Shown here piece after piece: positions 7,271 to 16,198 of a stretch of 37,030 nucleotides of DNA (position 1 is its first letter; the number at the start of each line of letters is the position of its first letter). The translations under genes and the position numbers were made by a program. Location: the NCBI GenBank assembly GCA_937877685.1, contig CALFGU010000085.1, forward strand, positions 1 through 37,030, given 5' to 3'. The notes below the pieces were generated by a model. It was not told the origin of the DNA and ran no database searches. It was given only the letters and a program-made list of their open reading frames with translations. The stretch is from an uncultured Prevotella sp. (GTDB taxonomy: Bacteria; Bacteroidota; Bacteroidia; Bacteroidales; Bacteroidaceae).

Positions 7271-8920
7271 TTATCCTTTGTTTCGAATCTCTGTGCGTCG
7301 GATTTTTCCGCTGATGGTCTTAGGTAATTCTTCAACGAATTCAACGACACGGGGGTATTTATAAGGTGCTGTGATTCGCTTAACGTGATTTTGAAGTTCC
7401 TTAATGAGTTCGGGTCCTGCCTTTTCTTTGTATGATTGAGCAAGGATAATGGTTGCTTTTACAACTTGTCCGCGCATTTCATCGGGCACTCCCGTGATGG
7501 CACATTCAACGACGGCAGGGTGGGTCATGAGTGCGCTTTCTACTTCAAACGGACCAATGCGATATCCTGAACTTTTGATGACATCGTCTGCTCGACCTAC
7601 GAACCAATAATAACCGTCTTCATCCTTCCAAGCAATGTCGCCGGTGTAATAAAGTCCGTCTTTGATGGCATCGCGAGTGCGTTGTTCATCCTTGTAATAG
7701 CCTTTAAAGAGTCCGACGGGCATTTTGTCTTTGATGCGAATGACAATTTGCCCTTGCTCACCTGCTTCAACCGAACGTCCATCATAATCTACGAGGTCAA
7801 TGTCGTATTGTGGTACGGGGAGTCCCATACTTCCAGGTTTAGGCTCCATCCATGGCATATTGCCAAGCAAGACGGTTGTTTCCGTCTGTCCGAAACCTTC
7901 CATGAGTTTCAACCCTGTGAGTTGCTTGAAGGTGTCATAAACGGCGGGATTGAGGGCTTCGCCAGCTATGGTACAATATTTAAGCGCTGAGAGGTCGTAT
8001 TTTGTGAGGTCTTCGTGGATGAGATAACGGAAAATTGTGGGTGGTGCACAAAGCGATGTGACACGGTGTTTCTGAATCATCTCAAGAAAATCTGCTGGAG
8101 TAAACTTCTCATGGTCATAAACGAAGATTGTTGCTCCTACAATCCATTGTCCGTAAATTTTACCCCATGCGGCTTTTCCCCAACCAGTATCGGCAATCGT
8201 GAGATGAAGTGATTCGGGAGTTAGATTATGCCATAGTAGAGCGGTTGTAATATGTCCAATGGGGTAGATGAAATTATGCACCACCATTTTGGGATGTCCA
8301 GATGTGCCACTCGTAAAGTAAAGTAACATGGTGTCATCATTCGTGTTTGGAGCAATGGGGCGTTCAAATAGAGGAGCGTTTTGAATTCCTTTTTGGAAAT
8401 CTACGAATCCATCGGGAATTTCAGGACCTACGCTAATGACATGGTTAAGAGTGGGGCAATCTGGGATTGCTTCTTGGATGTGGTTTGTGATAACGCTTTC
8501 GCCAGCACAAACAATCATCTTGATGTCTGCTGCATTACATCTATATACAATATCTTTCTTGGTTAACAAGTGTGTGGCAGGAACAACCGTAGCGCCGAGT
8601 TTGGTCAGAGCGACAGAACTAAACCAAAATTCTGCTCTTCGCTTTAATATAAGCATTACCACGTCACCCTTTGAGATGCCTAATGATTGGAAGAAAGAGG
8701 CTGTCATATCGGTATAACGCTTCATGTCAGCAAAGGTGTATCGGCGCTCTTCTCCTTGGTCATTAGTCCATAACATGGCTAACTTTTCCGGGGATTGCTC
8801 TGCCCATGCGTCAACAATATCATAACCGAAATTAAAATTTTCGGGAACGATAAACTCAAAGTTCTTATTAAAATCTTCTTGTGAAGTAAAAGTAGTCTGT
8901 TTTAAGTATTTGTGTACCAT
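7271..8920 (-). CDS. AMP-dependent acyl-CoA synthetase
   Basis: ANL-superfamily enzyme that activates a carboxylic acid to an acyl-adenylate and then to acyl-CoA. The P-loop motif YFTSGTSGHPKMV lies near residues 196-208. GFGQTET (A5) and YYTGDIAWKDEDGYYWFVGR (A7-A8) follow, and the catalytic lysine is in the C-terminal PKTISGKIRRTEIR near residue 539. At 549 aa it resembles the acetyl/medium-chain acyl-CoA synthetases of gut Bacteroidetes; the acid used cannot be read from sequence. It starts 11 nt after the XRE-cupin gene on the same strand, so the two are surely one operon, and the terminator at 7225-7249 closes it. The pairing suggests the regulator controls acid activation. The conserved GKIRR lysine is the residue that is acetylated in Acs-type enzymes, so post-translational control is possible. 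Confidence 0.92.
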   Translation of the reverse strand: MVHKYLKQTTFTSQEDFNKNFEFIVPENFNFGYDIVDAWAEQSPEKLAMLWTNDQGEERRYTFADMKRYTDMTASFFQSLGISKGDVVMLILKRRAEFWFSSVALTKLGATVVPATHLLTKKDIVYRCNAADIKMIVCAGESVITNHIQEAIPDCPTLNHVISVGPEIPDGFVDFQKGIQNAPLFERPIAPNTNDDTMLLYFTSGTSGHPKMVVHNFIYPIGHITTALLWHNLTPESLHLTIADTGWGKAAWGKIYGQWIVGATIFVYDHEKFTPADFLEMIQKHRVTSLCAPPTIFRYLIHEDLTKYDLSALKYCTIAGEALNPAVYDTFKQLTGLKLMEGFGQTETTVLLGNMPWMEPKPGSMGLPVPQYDIDLVDYDGRSVEAGEQGQIVIRIKDKMPVGLFKGYYKDEQRTRDAIKDGLYYTGDIAWKDEDGYYWFVGRADDVIKSSGYRIGPFEVESALMTHPAVVECAITGVPDEMRGQVVKATIILAQSYKEKAGPELIKELQNHVKRITAPYKYPRVVEFVEELPKTISGKIRRTEIRNKG

Positions 8921-8931
8921 ATTGGGGTGTG

Positions 8932-9486
8932 TTACATGATGATGGCAAGCATCTTCATAGGTTTTTCGTCAAGTGCTCGCATACCGTGAGGGAGTTGTGC
9001 GTTGAAGTAAATACTATCACCCACGTCGAGAATGAGTGATTTTCCTCCGATATGAATTTCAACTCTTCCCTCTAGTACAAGATTGAATTCTTGACCTGCA
9101 TGCGTGTTAAGATGGATAGGAGTTTCTGTTGGTTTAGGCTCAATTGTGACGATAAAGGGATCGGCAATGCGATCGCGAAAACCGGCTGCTAATGCTTGGT
9201 ATTTATATGCCTTTGTGCGCTCAATGCTTGTACCCTTGCCTGCTCGTGTTAAGAAATAAGTGCTCATCTTAGGTTCTTCCCCAAACATGAGTGTATCAAG
9301 CGGTAAGTTGTATTGTCGAGCGATTTTTTGAAGCATCCCTACGGAAATATCAGCACTTCCATTTTCAGCCTTTTCATACTCTTCTCTTGAAATACCACAT
9401 TCGCCAATAAGTTCGTCTATACTGAGGTCGAGGGCGTCGCGCAAACCGCGCAGACGTTCTGCTATTTGAATAATCTGTTCTTCCAT
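8932..9486 (-). CDS. XRE-family regulator with C-terminal cupin domain
   Basis: A 184-residue DNA-binding protein. Residues about 8-65 form an XRE helix-turn-helix (RLRGLRDALDLSIDELIGE, SREEYEKAENGSADISVG). Residues about 100-184 form a cupin barrel: HLNTHAGQEFNLVLEGRVE and GDSIYFNAQLPHGMRAL, with metal-binding His and Glu positions kept. Such proteins typically bind a small molecule in the cupin and regulate an adjacent catabolic or biosynthetic gene. Here it is first in a two-gene operon with the acyl-CoA synthetase 11 nt downstream, so autoregulation and response to an acid or acyl-CoA are likely, by inference. A TATTTTTG box at 9535-9542 is a plausible promoter. Family certain, ligand unknown. 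Confidence 0.92.
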   Translation of the reverse strand: MEEQIIQIAERLRGLRDALDLSIDELIGECGISREEYEKAENGSADISVGMLQKIARQYNLPLDTLMFGEEPKMSTYFLTRAGKGTSIERTKAYKYQALAAGFRDRIADPFIVTIEPKPTETPIHLNTHAGQEFNLVLEGRVEIHIGGKSLILDVGDSIYFNAQLPHGMRALDEKPMKMLAIIM

Positions 9487-9534
9487 AACTAATTTGTATT
9501 ATGCAATTTGTTGCTTATGTTTGTAAATAGATTG

Positions 9535-9542
9535 CAAAAATA
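9535..9542 (-). promoter_or_regulatory. Candidate -7 box for the XRE-cupin/acyl-CoA synthetase operon
   Basis: Minus-strand TATTTTTG matches TAnnTTTG. A TTTG at 9567-9570 could serve as -33 but is a few bases farther away than usual. The rest of the gap, about 9571-9770, is AT-rich and holds nothing else I recognise. Confidence 0.45.
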
Positions 9543-9771
9543 ACTTTTTGTGTTAAAATATGGTGTCAAAATGATAGATTTTTTGAATTTATTGATTAAA
9601 TAAATCAAAATGACTTAATAAAATTAAGATTGGATTTCTTTATGAACCTATCGTTAATTTGTTGTAGTAACTAATATCCCCCTTGTAAACTTTAATACAC
9701 TTCTGCATATCTGTAAGGTCATAATGTAGGGCAGGGTGGAAAACATTTTTTGTCTTATGATTTCTCTTGTA

Positions 9772-9808
9772 AAAAATAATCGGAGACACAACCTTAGGTA
9801 TGTCTCCG
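9772..9808 (-). terminator. Rho-independent terminator of the DUF1846 gene
   Basis: CGGAGACA (9781-9788) pairs perfectly with TGTCTCCG (9801-9808). On the minus strand it is followed by ATTATTTTTTAC. It begins 23 nt after the stop codon at 9831. Confidence 0.9.
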
Positions 9809-9830
9809 AATTAAATAATGCTATGTGTCG

Positions 9831-11291
9831 TTATTTCTTTATAGGATCGCAAGTGAGTCCGATACCGAGTTTCTTGAATATCTTTCGGTCAACTTCACTA
9901 AGCATCACGGTAGAGTGAACTTGACATCCATCAAACTTAGGAAGTTGTTCGAGAGCACGTCGGCAATTCTCATCAGTTGTGCTGAGCAGAGAGAGGGCAA
10001 CGAGCACTTCATCCGTGTGGAGGCGAGGGTTGCGTCCGTGAAGGAAGGATACTTTTGTACGCTGAATAGGCTCAATCATGGATTGTGGTATGAGCTTTAC
10101 TTCATGTGGAATGCCAGCAAGATGTTTTGTCGCATTAAGAATGAGAGCGGCACTTGGACCGAGAAGTTCGCTTGAACCAGCCTTGATAATAGTGCCATCA
10201 TGAAGTTCTATGGCTGCTGCTGGGCAATTCCATTGTTCCTTACGTTCACGAGCTGCAATAGTGGGTTTGCGATAGTCAGTAGTCAACTTTGCCTGCTTCA
10301 TGATGAGGGCAATCTTGTTGACTTCGTTCTCATTGTCAGCTCCAAGCGCATAACGATTGAGTGCATCATAATGGCGACGAATGATCTCCGCGCGTGCCGC
10401 ATCTGAGCAAACTTCTTCATCGCTTAGGCAAAAACCAATCATGTTGACTCCCATATCTGTGGGTGATTTATATGGATTTTCACCATAGATACCTTCGAAA
10501 ATGGCATTAAGCACGGGGAAAATCTCAATATCACGATTGTAATTAACCGCAATTTCACCGTAGGCCTCCAAGTGGAGGGGGTCAATCATATTGATGTCAT
10601 TAAGGTCAGCGGTAGCTGCCTCATAAGCTACGTTAATGGGGTGCTTGAGAGGTAGGTTCCAAACGGGGAATGTTTCAAACTTAGCGTATCCTGCTTTAAT
10701 GCCACGTTTGTGCTCATTATAAAGTTGGCTGAGACATACCGCCATTTTGCCACTTCCGGGACCAGGTGCGGTTACTATAACCAAAGGACGTGTGGTTTCA
10801 ATATAGTCGTTCTTTCCGAAACCTTCGTCGGAGTCAATGAGCTGAACATTGTGAGGATAACCGTCAATTGTGTAATGGCAATACACTTTAATGCCAATAC
10901 GTTCGAGACGGTTGCGGTAAGCGTCAGCGCTTGATTGTCTATTATAATGAGTGATAACGACGCCACTAACATAAAGTCCTATTTTCTCAAACTCACCACG
11001 TAATCGAAGTACGTCTTCATCGTATGTGATGCCGAGGTCACCACGAATCTTATTTTTCTCAATGTCAAAGGCGCTGATCACCATAATGATTTCTGCCTCA
11101 TCCTTGAGTTGGAGAAGCATTTGAAGTTTGCTATCAGGTTGGAATCCTGGTAGCACACGACTGGCGTGGTTGTCATCAAAGAGCTTACCGCCAAACTCAA
11201 GGTAAAGTTTGTCGCCAAATTGAGCAATGCGATCCTTAATGTGCTCAGATTGAATTCTGAGGTATTTTTCGTGGTCAAATCCTGTTTTCAT
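9831..11291 (-). CDS. DUF1846 family protein
   Basis: A 486-residue protein of the DUF1846 family, found in many anaerobes. The start MKTGFDHEKYLRIQSEHI and the block FGGKLFDDNHASRVLPGF are characteristic. A glycine-rich segment VTAPGPGSGKMAVCLSQLYN near residues 173-190 resembles a nucleotide-binding loop. No signal peptide or membrane helix is visible, so it is probably cytosolic. A structure-based proposal of enzymatic activity exists for the family, but no reaction is established that I can cite, so it is left uncharacterised. It is followed by a strong terminator. The sugar nucleotidyltransferase gene ends 71 nt upstream on the same strand, so co-transcription is possible. Confidence 0.9.
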   Translation of the reverse strand: MKTGFDHEKYLRIQSEHIKDRIAQFGDKLYLEFGGKLFDDNHASRVLPGFQPDSKLQMLLQLKDEAEIIMVISAFDIEKNKIRGDLGITYDEDVLRLRGEFEKIGLYVSGVVITHYNRQSSADAYRNRLERIGIKVYCHYTIDGYPHNVQLIDSDEGFGKNDYIETTRPLVIVTAPGPGSGKMAVCLSQLYNEHKRGIKAGYAKFETFPVWNLPLKHPINVAYEAATADLNDINMIDPLHLEAYGEIAVNYNRDIEIFPVLNAIFEGIYGENPYKSPTDMGVNMIGFCLSDEEVCSDAARAEIIRRHYDALNRYALGADNENEVNKIALIMKQAKLTTDYRKPTIAARERKEQWNCPAAAIELHDGTIIKAGSSELLGPSAALILNATKHLAGIPHEVKLIPQSMIEPIQRTKVSFLHGRNPRLHTDEVLVALSLLSTTDENCRRALEQLPKFDGCQVHSTVMLSEVDRKIFKKLGIGLTCDPIKK

Positions 11292-11362
11292 GAGTGCAAA
11301 GTTACTGCTCGTTAATTTCGTAGCAAAGCAATTTGTTGAAAAAATATGTATCTTTTTTTATG

Positions 11363-12094
11363 TTATGAACGGATTTCTTCAATAAACTTTTCTGCTGCAA
11401 TGAGCGTGTCACATTTTCCTACATCAAGAAGTTGTAAATTATGTTGGATAACCCCGTAAATATTAATTTCGTGGCAATGGTTAAGATAAAAGTCCATGAT
11501 TGGGAATTTCTCGGGGTAATCCTCCATCATTGAAAATAACTGAGGAGAGAATACGTGGATGCCTGAAAATGCCAACTTATGACACTTGGTAAGGTCAAGA
11601 TTAGGGTAGGGACTTTTCACTTCTCCGGTTGTTGTATTCGTCCATCCAACCAGTCGCATATCTTCATTAAAAAGCAGATAGCGGTTGGTGGTGCGATTTG
11701 AAACTAGTAGTGTTACGTCGTGTTCTTTGTGTGCAACGATAAGTTGACTGAGGTTGGCATTGCTTAAAATATCAACGTTGTGAATAAGAATTGGGTTGTC
11801 CGTATGAAACAACGTTTGTGCTTTTTTTAATCCGCCTCCCGTATCAAGCAATGCGTTGCTTTCATCTGAAATTATAACATTGTCCCAATCTTCTTGTAGG
11901 GCAACATAAGAAACAATTTGTTCGGCAAAATGGTGGGTGTTGACTACAATACGTGTTGCTCCAGACGAAATAAGTTTATCTGTGATATGTCTTAAGAGTG
12001 GAGTTTCTTTAACGGGGACGAGCGCCTTGGGCATAGTGTCGGTGAGCGGTTTAAGACGTGTTCCTAAACCAGCAGCAAGAAGAAAAGCCTGCAT
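11363..12094 (-). CDS. Sugar-1-phosphate nucleotidyltransferase, MurU/RmlA-like
   Basis: A 243-residue enzyme of the NTP-transferase fold. The N-terminal signature AFLLAAGLGTRLKPLTDT followed by PKALVPV binds the nucleoside triphosphate and sugar phosphate. HNVDILSN near residue 105 carries the metal-binding Asp. The short length and single domain resemble MurU (MurNAc-1-phosphate uridylyltransferase of peptidoglycan recycling) or mannose-1-phosphate guanylyltransferase-like proteins. The partner kinase that usually accompanies MurU is not adjacent here. The exact nucleotide and sugar cannot be decided. It lies between a terminator at 12123-12160 and the DUF1846 gene, on the same strand as both neighbours. 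Confidence 0.85.
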   Translation of the reverse strand: MQAFLLAAGLGTRLKPLTDTMPKALVPVKETPLLRHITDKLISSGATRIVVNTHHFAEQIVSYVALQEDWDNVIISDESNALLDTGGGLKKAQTLFHTDNPILIHNVDILSNANLSQLIVAHKEHDVTLLVSNRTTNRYLLFNEDMRLVGWTNTTTGEVKSPYPNLDLTKCHKLAFSGIHVFSPQLFSMMEDYPEKFPIMDFYLNHCHEINIYGVIQHNLQLLDVGKCDTLIAAEKFIEEIRS

Positions 12095-12122
12095 ATCTAT
12101 GTGTTATGAATATCAATATAAA

Positions 12123-12160
12123 AGAGCAGAGTGGGGATGTAGGTCTCCTTTCTCTGCTCT
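12123..12160 (-). terminator. Hairpin terminator after the DUF4270 gene
   Basis: AGAGCAGAG (12123-12131) pairs perfectly with CTCTGCTCT (12152-12160) around a 20-nt loop. On the minus strand it is followed by TTTATATTG. It is 8 nt from the DUF4270 stop codon. Confidence 0.75.
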
Positions 12161-12167
12161 ATGTTAA

Positions 12168-13646
12168 TTAATTAAAGCGACTATAAATTACCGATAATTC
12201 AATGCTTTTCGGTCCTCCCTCAAGTTTTGCACTATACATTCCAAATTCATTATGAATGCGCATAAGTGTTTGACTAGTGCCACCCCATGCTGAATTTGAA
12301 GATGAATATTCCGGTTTAACTGGAAGTAGGATAACTTTGTTCCAATCTGGATTATTTACTTCCCATTGTTTGTACTTTTCAAGTCTCTGCGTCTCAGTAT
12401 CAGTGGGAAGCACACCGCATTCTTTATCTCGGTCATCCTTCATTTTCTTAATCAACTGACTTACGTTGCTGAAGGTGTAAGCGTTGGTTTGAGGGTTGAT
12501 GTTAGATATGTATGCCTGCGTGCTCGTGAGTTTCGATTCTTCAAAAAATGAATGTTGCTCTGCTTTACGAATCATTAGGATTGTAGGGGGAGCAGAAAGA
12601 TCGTAAATATTATGTGTGTTGTCGTTGTAGCAACGCAACGAGAATGAAGCAGAATTAATGGTGTCTGTGTAGTGTTGTCCCGCAATAATCTCGTCTATTG
12701 GCAAGGTTATTTCTGTGTAAAGACCTGCTGGTGATTTGATATATGTGTATCCTTTAGAGGAATCAAGCATAGAGGCAGGTAACTTGTTTTCAATTTGTGT
12801 GTTTTGTAAAACTTCTTCAGTTGCCGCCATGCGTTGTAAACCATCAACAATAGTGTCGTTGCCTGCTACTTTCGTATGATACTTAAAATACACGTTGAGT
12901 GTAGTGATAACGGTTTCTACCATGCTTCCGCTTCCACCTGTAATTTCAAAAAAGAAACCCGGACATACGTGATGAATGAACATATAAGAATTCTTGTAGA
13001 AATCTGGGTGTTCATAATATTTATCAAGCAAGAATTTTCCGTAATCCTTTGGAAGTGGTACACGGATGCTACGATAATAAGATGTACCTTCAGTTTCTGT
13101 GGCAGGGCGCATCAAGTCCTTTACAGCATAGGCCATCGAAACCTTTTGGTTGGAGTTTTCGTTGATATACTCTTTAGGGTTGATGTTTGTATAATAGAAT
13201 TGTCCCTCCTCCATTACTTTTGTTGTGTCCAGTTCTTGAACGCATAGTTTCATTGTAGTCAATGAGTCGCCATAGTATTTATCAAAGTAAATTCGGATAT
13301 CACAGGAGTCAATGACAATTTCATTGTTGTCTAAAATAAGGTCTTTTCGTTCGGGAAGACTATAACTTTCTGAAATATGAAATTGTGCAAGGAAGTTGCA
13401 TGTGGTTTTTGCTCTTGTTTCAGGGTCAACAACCGAACCTAAATAGCAAGTACTTGTACTACCTAAAATGGAGTCCATCTGTTGTGTTTGGGAGTCCATC
13501 TTGTATGTTTTTGTAGTTGTAACCAAGGCGTCATGCTCTGGCATAACTGAAGTGCCGAATGTCCCAGTTGTGTCGTCGCAACTTGTAAATGTTGCAATGA
13601 AACACCAAGATATTACGGATACGTATGTTGAAAATAGTGTTTTCAC
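12168..13646 (-). CDS. DUF4270 family lipoprotein
   Basis: A 492-residue secreted lipoprotein of the Bacteroidetes DUF4270 family. The signal peptide ends at a lipobox-like ATFTSC with Cys at residue 23, followed by DDTTGTFGTSV. The rest has no membrane helix and many beta-strand-like stretches. It is probably anchored in the outer membrane facing the periplasm or surface. The family is regularly found next to the short GT5-like gene and panC in Bacteroidetes, and that arrangement is seen here. Function is not known to me. Transcription may be partly separate from the upstream GT5-like gene because a stable hairpin at 13673-13700 sits between them. Confidence 0.88.
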   Translation of the reverse strand: MKTLFSTYVSVISWCFIATFTSCDDTTGTFGTSVMPEHDALVTTTKTYKMDSQTQQMDSILGSTSTCYLGSVVDPETRAKTTCNFLAQFHISESYSLPERKDLILDNNEIVIDSCDIRIYFDKYYGDSLTTMKLCVQELDTTKVMEEGQFYYTNINPKEYINENSNQKVSMAYAVKDLMRPATETEGTSYYRSIRVPLPKDYGKFLLDKYYEHPDFYKNSYMFIHHVCPGFFFEITGGSGSMVETVITTLNVYFKYHTKVAGNDTIVDGLQRMAATEEVLQNTQIENKLPASMLDSSKGYTYIKSPAGLYTEITLPIDEIIAGQHYTDTINSASFSLRCYNDNTHNIYDLSAPPTILMIRKAEQHSFFEESKLTSTQAYISNINPQTNAYTFSNVSQLIKKMKDDRDKECGVLPTDTETQRLEKYKQWEVNNPDWNKVILLPVKPEYSSSNSAWGGTSQTLMRIHNEFGMYSAKLEGGPKSIELSVIYSRFN

Positions 13647-13672
13647 GATAAGGGATTATATATATGAATAAA

Positions 13673-13700
13673 GTGCCAATGTGCTGGGGCACATCGGCAC
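13673..13700 (-). terminator. Stable hairpin between the GT5-like and DUF4270 genes
   Basis: GTGCCAATGTGC (13673-13684) pairs with GCACATCGGCAC (13689-13700) around TGGG, with one internal mismatch. On the minus strand it is followed by TTTATTCATATATA. It could be a terminator or an attenuator that lowers DUF4270 expression relative to the upstream gene. Confidence 0.65.
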
Positions 13701-13714
13701 ATACGATCATTAAT

Positions 13715-14530
13715 TTATTCGCCTATAACGGCAGAGTATGTTTCGGAATACACATCAAGTGATGCTTCTTTTTCTCGTGTATTTACAACAATGCCTCGTT
13801 CCTTGGCATAAGCCACTAGTTCGCGATTTGAATCAGCATGCTCAACAACAAGACCATCTGAGAAGTAAACCGCTAATTTTCCGAGGGCATCAGGTTGGGT
13901 AAAATCAATACCCGTGCTATCAAGCAATGCTGTGTCTATATTACGGAAATATAGACAATCCTTAATATTAGCGGGCGGAGTCATTTGAGGCATTTGCTCG
14001 TATGCATCAAAAATAATTTTAGTGTCAACAAATGGAGTATCGTCGGCAAATGCTGTTTTAATGAGCATTGGTGCAATTGCTGAAATCCATCCTTGGCAAT
14101 GGATAACATCTGGTACCCAACGCAACTTCTTAACTGTCTCTAAGACACCACGTGCGTAGAATATAGCGCGCTCAATATTGTCGGAATATTCGACTCCATT
14201 TTCATCAGCAATCATGCTACGTTTGTGGAAGTAGTCGTCATTATCAATAAAGTACACTTGCATGCGTGCAGCCTGTATGCTTGCAACTTTAATGATGAGG
14301 GGGTGGTCTGTGTCGTCTATGACGATGTTCATGCCTGAAAGGCGAATTACTTCATGTAGTTGGTTGCGACGCTCGTTAATAATGCCCCAACGTGGCATGA
14401 AAGTACGGATTTCTGCTCCCTTTTCTTGTATGAACTGTGGTAAATTACGTCCTACTGTAGACATGCTACTTTCAGGAACGTACGGAGTGATTTCTTGGGT
14501 AATAAATAATACCTTCTTCGCCTTTGTCAT
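13715..14530 (-). CDS. Short protein related to the glycogen synthase (GT5) N-terminal domain, probably non-catalytic
   Basis: The open frame extends to an ATG at 14725, but the start at 14530 (MTKAKKVLFITQEI) is chosen because homology begins there; the upstream 65 codons look random and overlap the divergent promoter region. This gives 271 aa, about the first half of a glycogen synthase (470-490 aa). Visible GT5 features are the first Rossmann strand, RNLPQFIQEKGAEIRTFMPRWG, YFIDNDDYFHKR and PDVIHCQGW. The second GT-B domain is absent. The ADP-glucose-binding KxGGLADV motif is replaced by PESSMSTVGRN. Glycogen synthesis is therefore unlikely, although databases often name it so. Its place beside DUF4270 and divergent from panC is a recurring Bacteroidetes arrangement. 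Role unknown; a sugar-binding or regulatory protein is possible. Confidence 0.82.
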   Translation of the reverse strand: MTKAKKVLFITQEITPYVPESSMSTVGRNLPQFIQEKGAEIRTFMPRWGIINERRNQLHEVIRLSGMNIVIDDTDHPLIIKVASIQAARMQVYFIDNDDYFHKRSMIADENGVEYSDNIERAIFYARGVLETVKKLRWVPDVIHCQGWISAIAPMLIKTAFADDTPFVDTKIIFDAYEQMPQMTPPANIKDCLYFRNIDTALLDSTGIDFTQPDALGKLAVYFSDGLVVEHADSNRELVAYAKERGIVVNTREKEASLDVYSETYSAVIGE

Positions 14531-14859
14531 CCTATTATTGTTAAGTCTATAAAAAAGTTCCGTTCTTTTACGGTGTTTCCAATTTAATGTCTCGCCATGT
14601 GGTTGGACTAATTTGAAGACATTAGAAAACTGAAAACAAAAATACCAGCGCAAAATTACGAATAAATATTGATTTACACGATGTTTTTTATTGCTAAATC
14701 GCTTACACGGAGCACTTTTTAGCAATTTTTATGCTTTAAGGTTAATTTATATCATAATATTTAACGAAATTTGCACTCGAATTTCTTAAAGTGACATAAT
14801 GTGATGTTTGAGTGTACTCACAATCTGTTCATTATAGTCTCTTCCGTGAATTAATAATT

Positions 14860-15708
14860 ATGAAGATAATACATTCAGTAAAAGAACTTGAAGCATGTGT
14901 ATCAGAGGAGCGAGCATTAGGCAGAGTTATCGGACTTGTTCCTACAATGGGTGCTCTACATGCAGGTCATGCTTCGCTTGTACAACGTTCAGTTAGTGAA
15001 AACGATATAACAATTGTCAGTGTTTTTGTCAACCCCACGCAGTTTAATGACAAGAATGATCTCCTCAATTATCCACGAACTCTAGATGCCGATTGTGAAT
15101 TGCTTGAGAAATTAGGCACATCTATCGTTTTTGCTCCTAGTGTAGAAGAAGTTTATCCAGAACCAGACACACGTCAATTTTCTTATCCGCCTATTGATAC
15201 GGTAATGGAGGGTGCGCGTCGTCCAGGGCATTTCAATGGTGTTTGTCAAATTGTATCTAAACTCTTCTATATGACGCAACCCGATGTTGCTTATTTTGGA
15301 GAAAAGGACTTTCAGCAAGTGGCAGTGATTCGTGCTATGGTGGCAGATCTTCAACTTCCTGTACGTATCATTCCTTGCCCTATAGTGCGAGAAGCATCAG
15401 GTTTGGCTATGTCGAGTCGTAATACCTTGCTGACAGATGCAGAACGTGACGTTGCTCTCAATATATCTAAATGTCTATTTGAAAGTGTTGATTTTGCCAA
15501 GACTCATACAGTTGCTGAAACTTGTCAATATGTTGTAACAAAACTGAATTCAATAACTGGACTTGACGTAGAGTATTATCAAATTGTTGACGGCATAACA
15601 CTCCAAGAGATTGAAAGTTGGGAAGATGCTAACGAGATTGTTGGTTGTATAACCGTCTTCTGTGGTGCACGTCCTGTTCGTTTGATAGATAATGTAAGAT
15701 ATAAGTAA
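14860..15708 (+). CDS. panC: Pantothenate synthetase PanC
   Basis: Joins pantoate and beta-alanine with ATP to form pantothenate, the last step of vitamin B5 synthesis before CoA. The nucleotidyltransferase motif PTMGALHAGHASLV carries the HIGH-like histidines. KLFYMTQPDVAYFGEKDFQQ and MSSRN (KMSKS-like) follow. The ORF is open from 14812, but the start at 14860 (MKIIHSVKEL) is chosen because the family begins there; it gives 282 aa, the usual length. panD starts 9 nt after its stop, so the two form an operon. The 14531-14859 gap, shared with the divergent GT5-like gene, is AT-rich and holds minus-strand TAnnTTTG-like boxes at 14637-14644 and 14651-14658. Confidence 0.96.
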   Translation: MKIIHSVKELEACVSEERALGRVIGLVPTMGALHAGHASLVQRSVSENDITIVSVFVNPTQFNDKNDLLNYPRTLDADCELLEKLGTSIVFAPSVEEVYPEPDTRQFSYPPIDTVMEGARRPGHFNGVCQIVSKLFYMTQPDVAYFGEKDFQQVAVIRAMVADLQLPVRIIPCPIVREASGLAMSSRNTLLTDAERDVALNISKCLFESVDFAKTHTVAETCQYVVTKLNSITGLDVEYYQIVDGITLQEIESWEDANEIVGCITVFCGARPVRLIDNVRYK

Positions 15709-15717
15709 AGAGTTGAT

Positions 15718-16065
15718 ATGATACTAAGTATATTGAAATCTAAAATACATTGTGCTACTGTTACTGAAGCAAACCTTCATTATATGGGTAGCATCACGAT
15801 TGACGAAGATTTGATGGATGCCGCAGGTATTCTTCCCAATGAACATGTTCACGTTGTTAACAACATGAATGGTGCTCGCATAGAAACATATGTAATCCGC
15901 GGACCACGTAAGTCGGGATGTATTTGCCTAAATGGTGCGGCTGCGCGTTTGTTTCATGTTGGGGATGAAGTTATTATAATGGCCTATGCAGGTATGACTC
16001 CTGACGAGGCACAAGGATTTTGCCCCAAGGTGATATTTCCCGTAGGTGAAAATAATGAAATTTAA
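15718..16065 (+). CDS. panD: Aspartate 1-decarboxylase PanD
   Basis: Pyruvoyl enzyme that makes beta-alanine from aspartate for PanC. The proenzyme self-cleaves between Gly24 and Ser25 in HYMGSITID. The serine becomes the pyruvoyl group. Other family landmarks are LMDAAGILPNEHVHVVN, GCICLNGAAARL and GDEVIIMAYAGM. At 115 aa it has the normal length. It lies 9 nt after panC and is followed by a strong terminator at 16151-16198, so panC-panD is a closed two-gene unit. Confidence 0.96.
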   Translation: MILSILKSKIHCATVTEANLHYMGSITIDEDLMDAAGILPNEHVHVVNNMNGARIETYVIRGPRKSGCICLNGAAARLFHVGDEVIIMAYAGMTPDEAQGFCPKVIFPVGENNEI

Positions 16066-16150
16066 CTGCTTTATTAAAGTTGCACTTAATTTTATAATTT
16101 TCCTTTAATATTGTAAGGGTTATATTTTTTGTACTTCAATAGTATTCCGT

Positions 16151-16198
16151 AAATAAGAATTCGTTAAACCCTAAAGGTTGGCGAATTCTTATTTTTTT
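16151..16198 (+). terminator. Rho-independent terminator of panCD
   Basis: AAATAAGAATTCG (16151-16163) pairs perfectly with CGAATTCTTATTT (16182-16194), followed by further Ts. It starts 86 nt after the panD stop. Confidence 0.88.

Noticed and set aside
14531..14725. 65-codon N-terminal extension of the GT5-like protein
   Set aside because: No homology, and it covers the divergent promoter gap. The Rossmann start at 14530 is the natural one.
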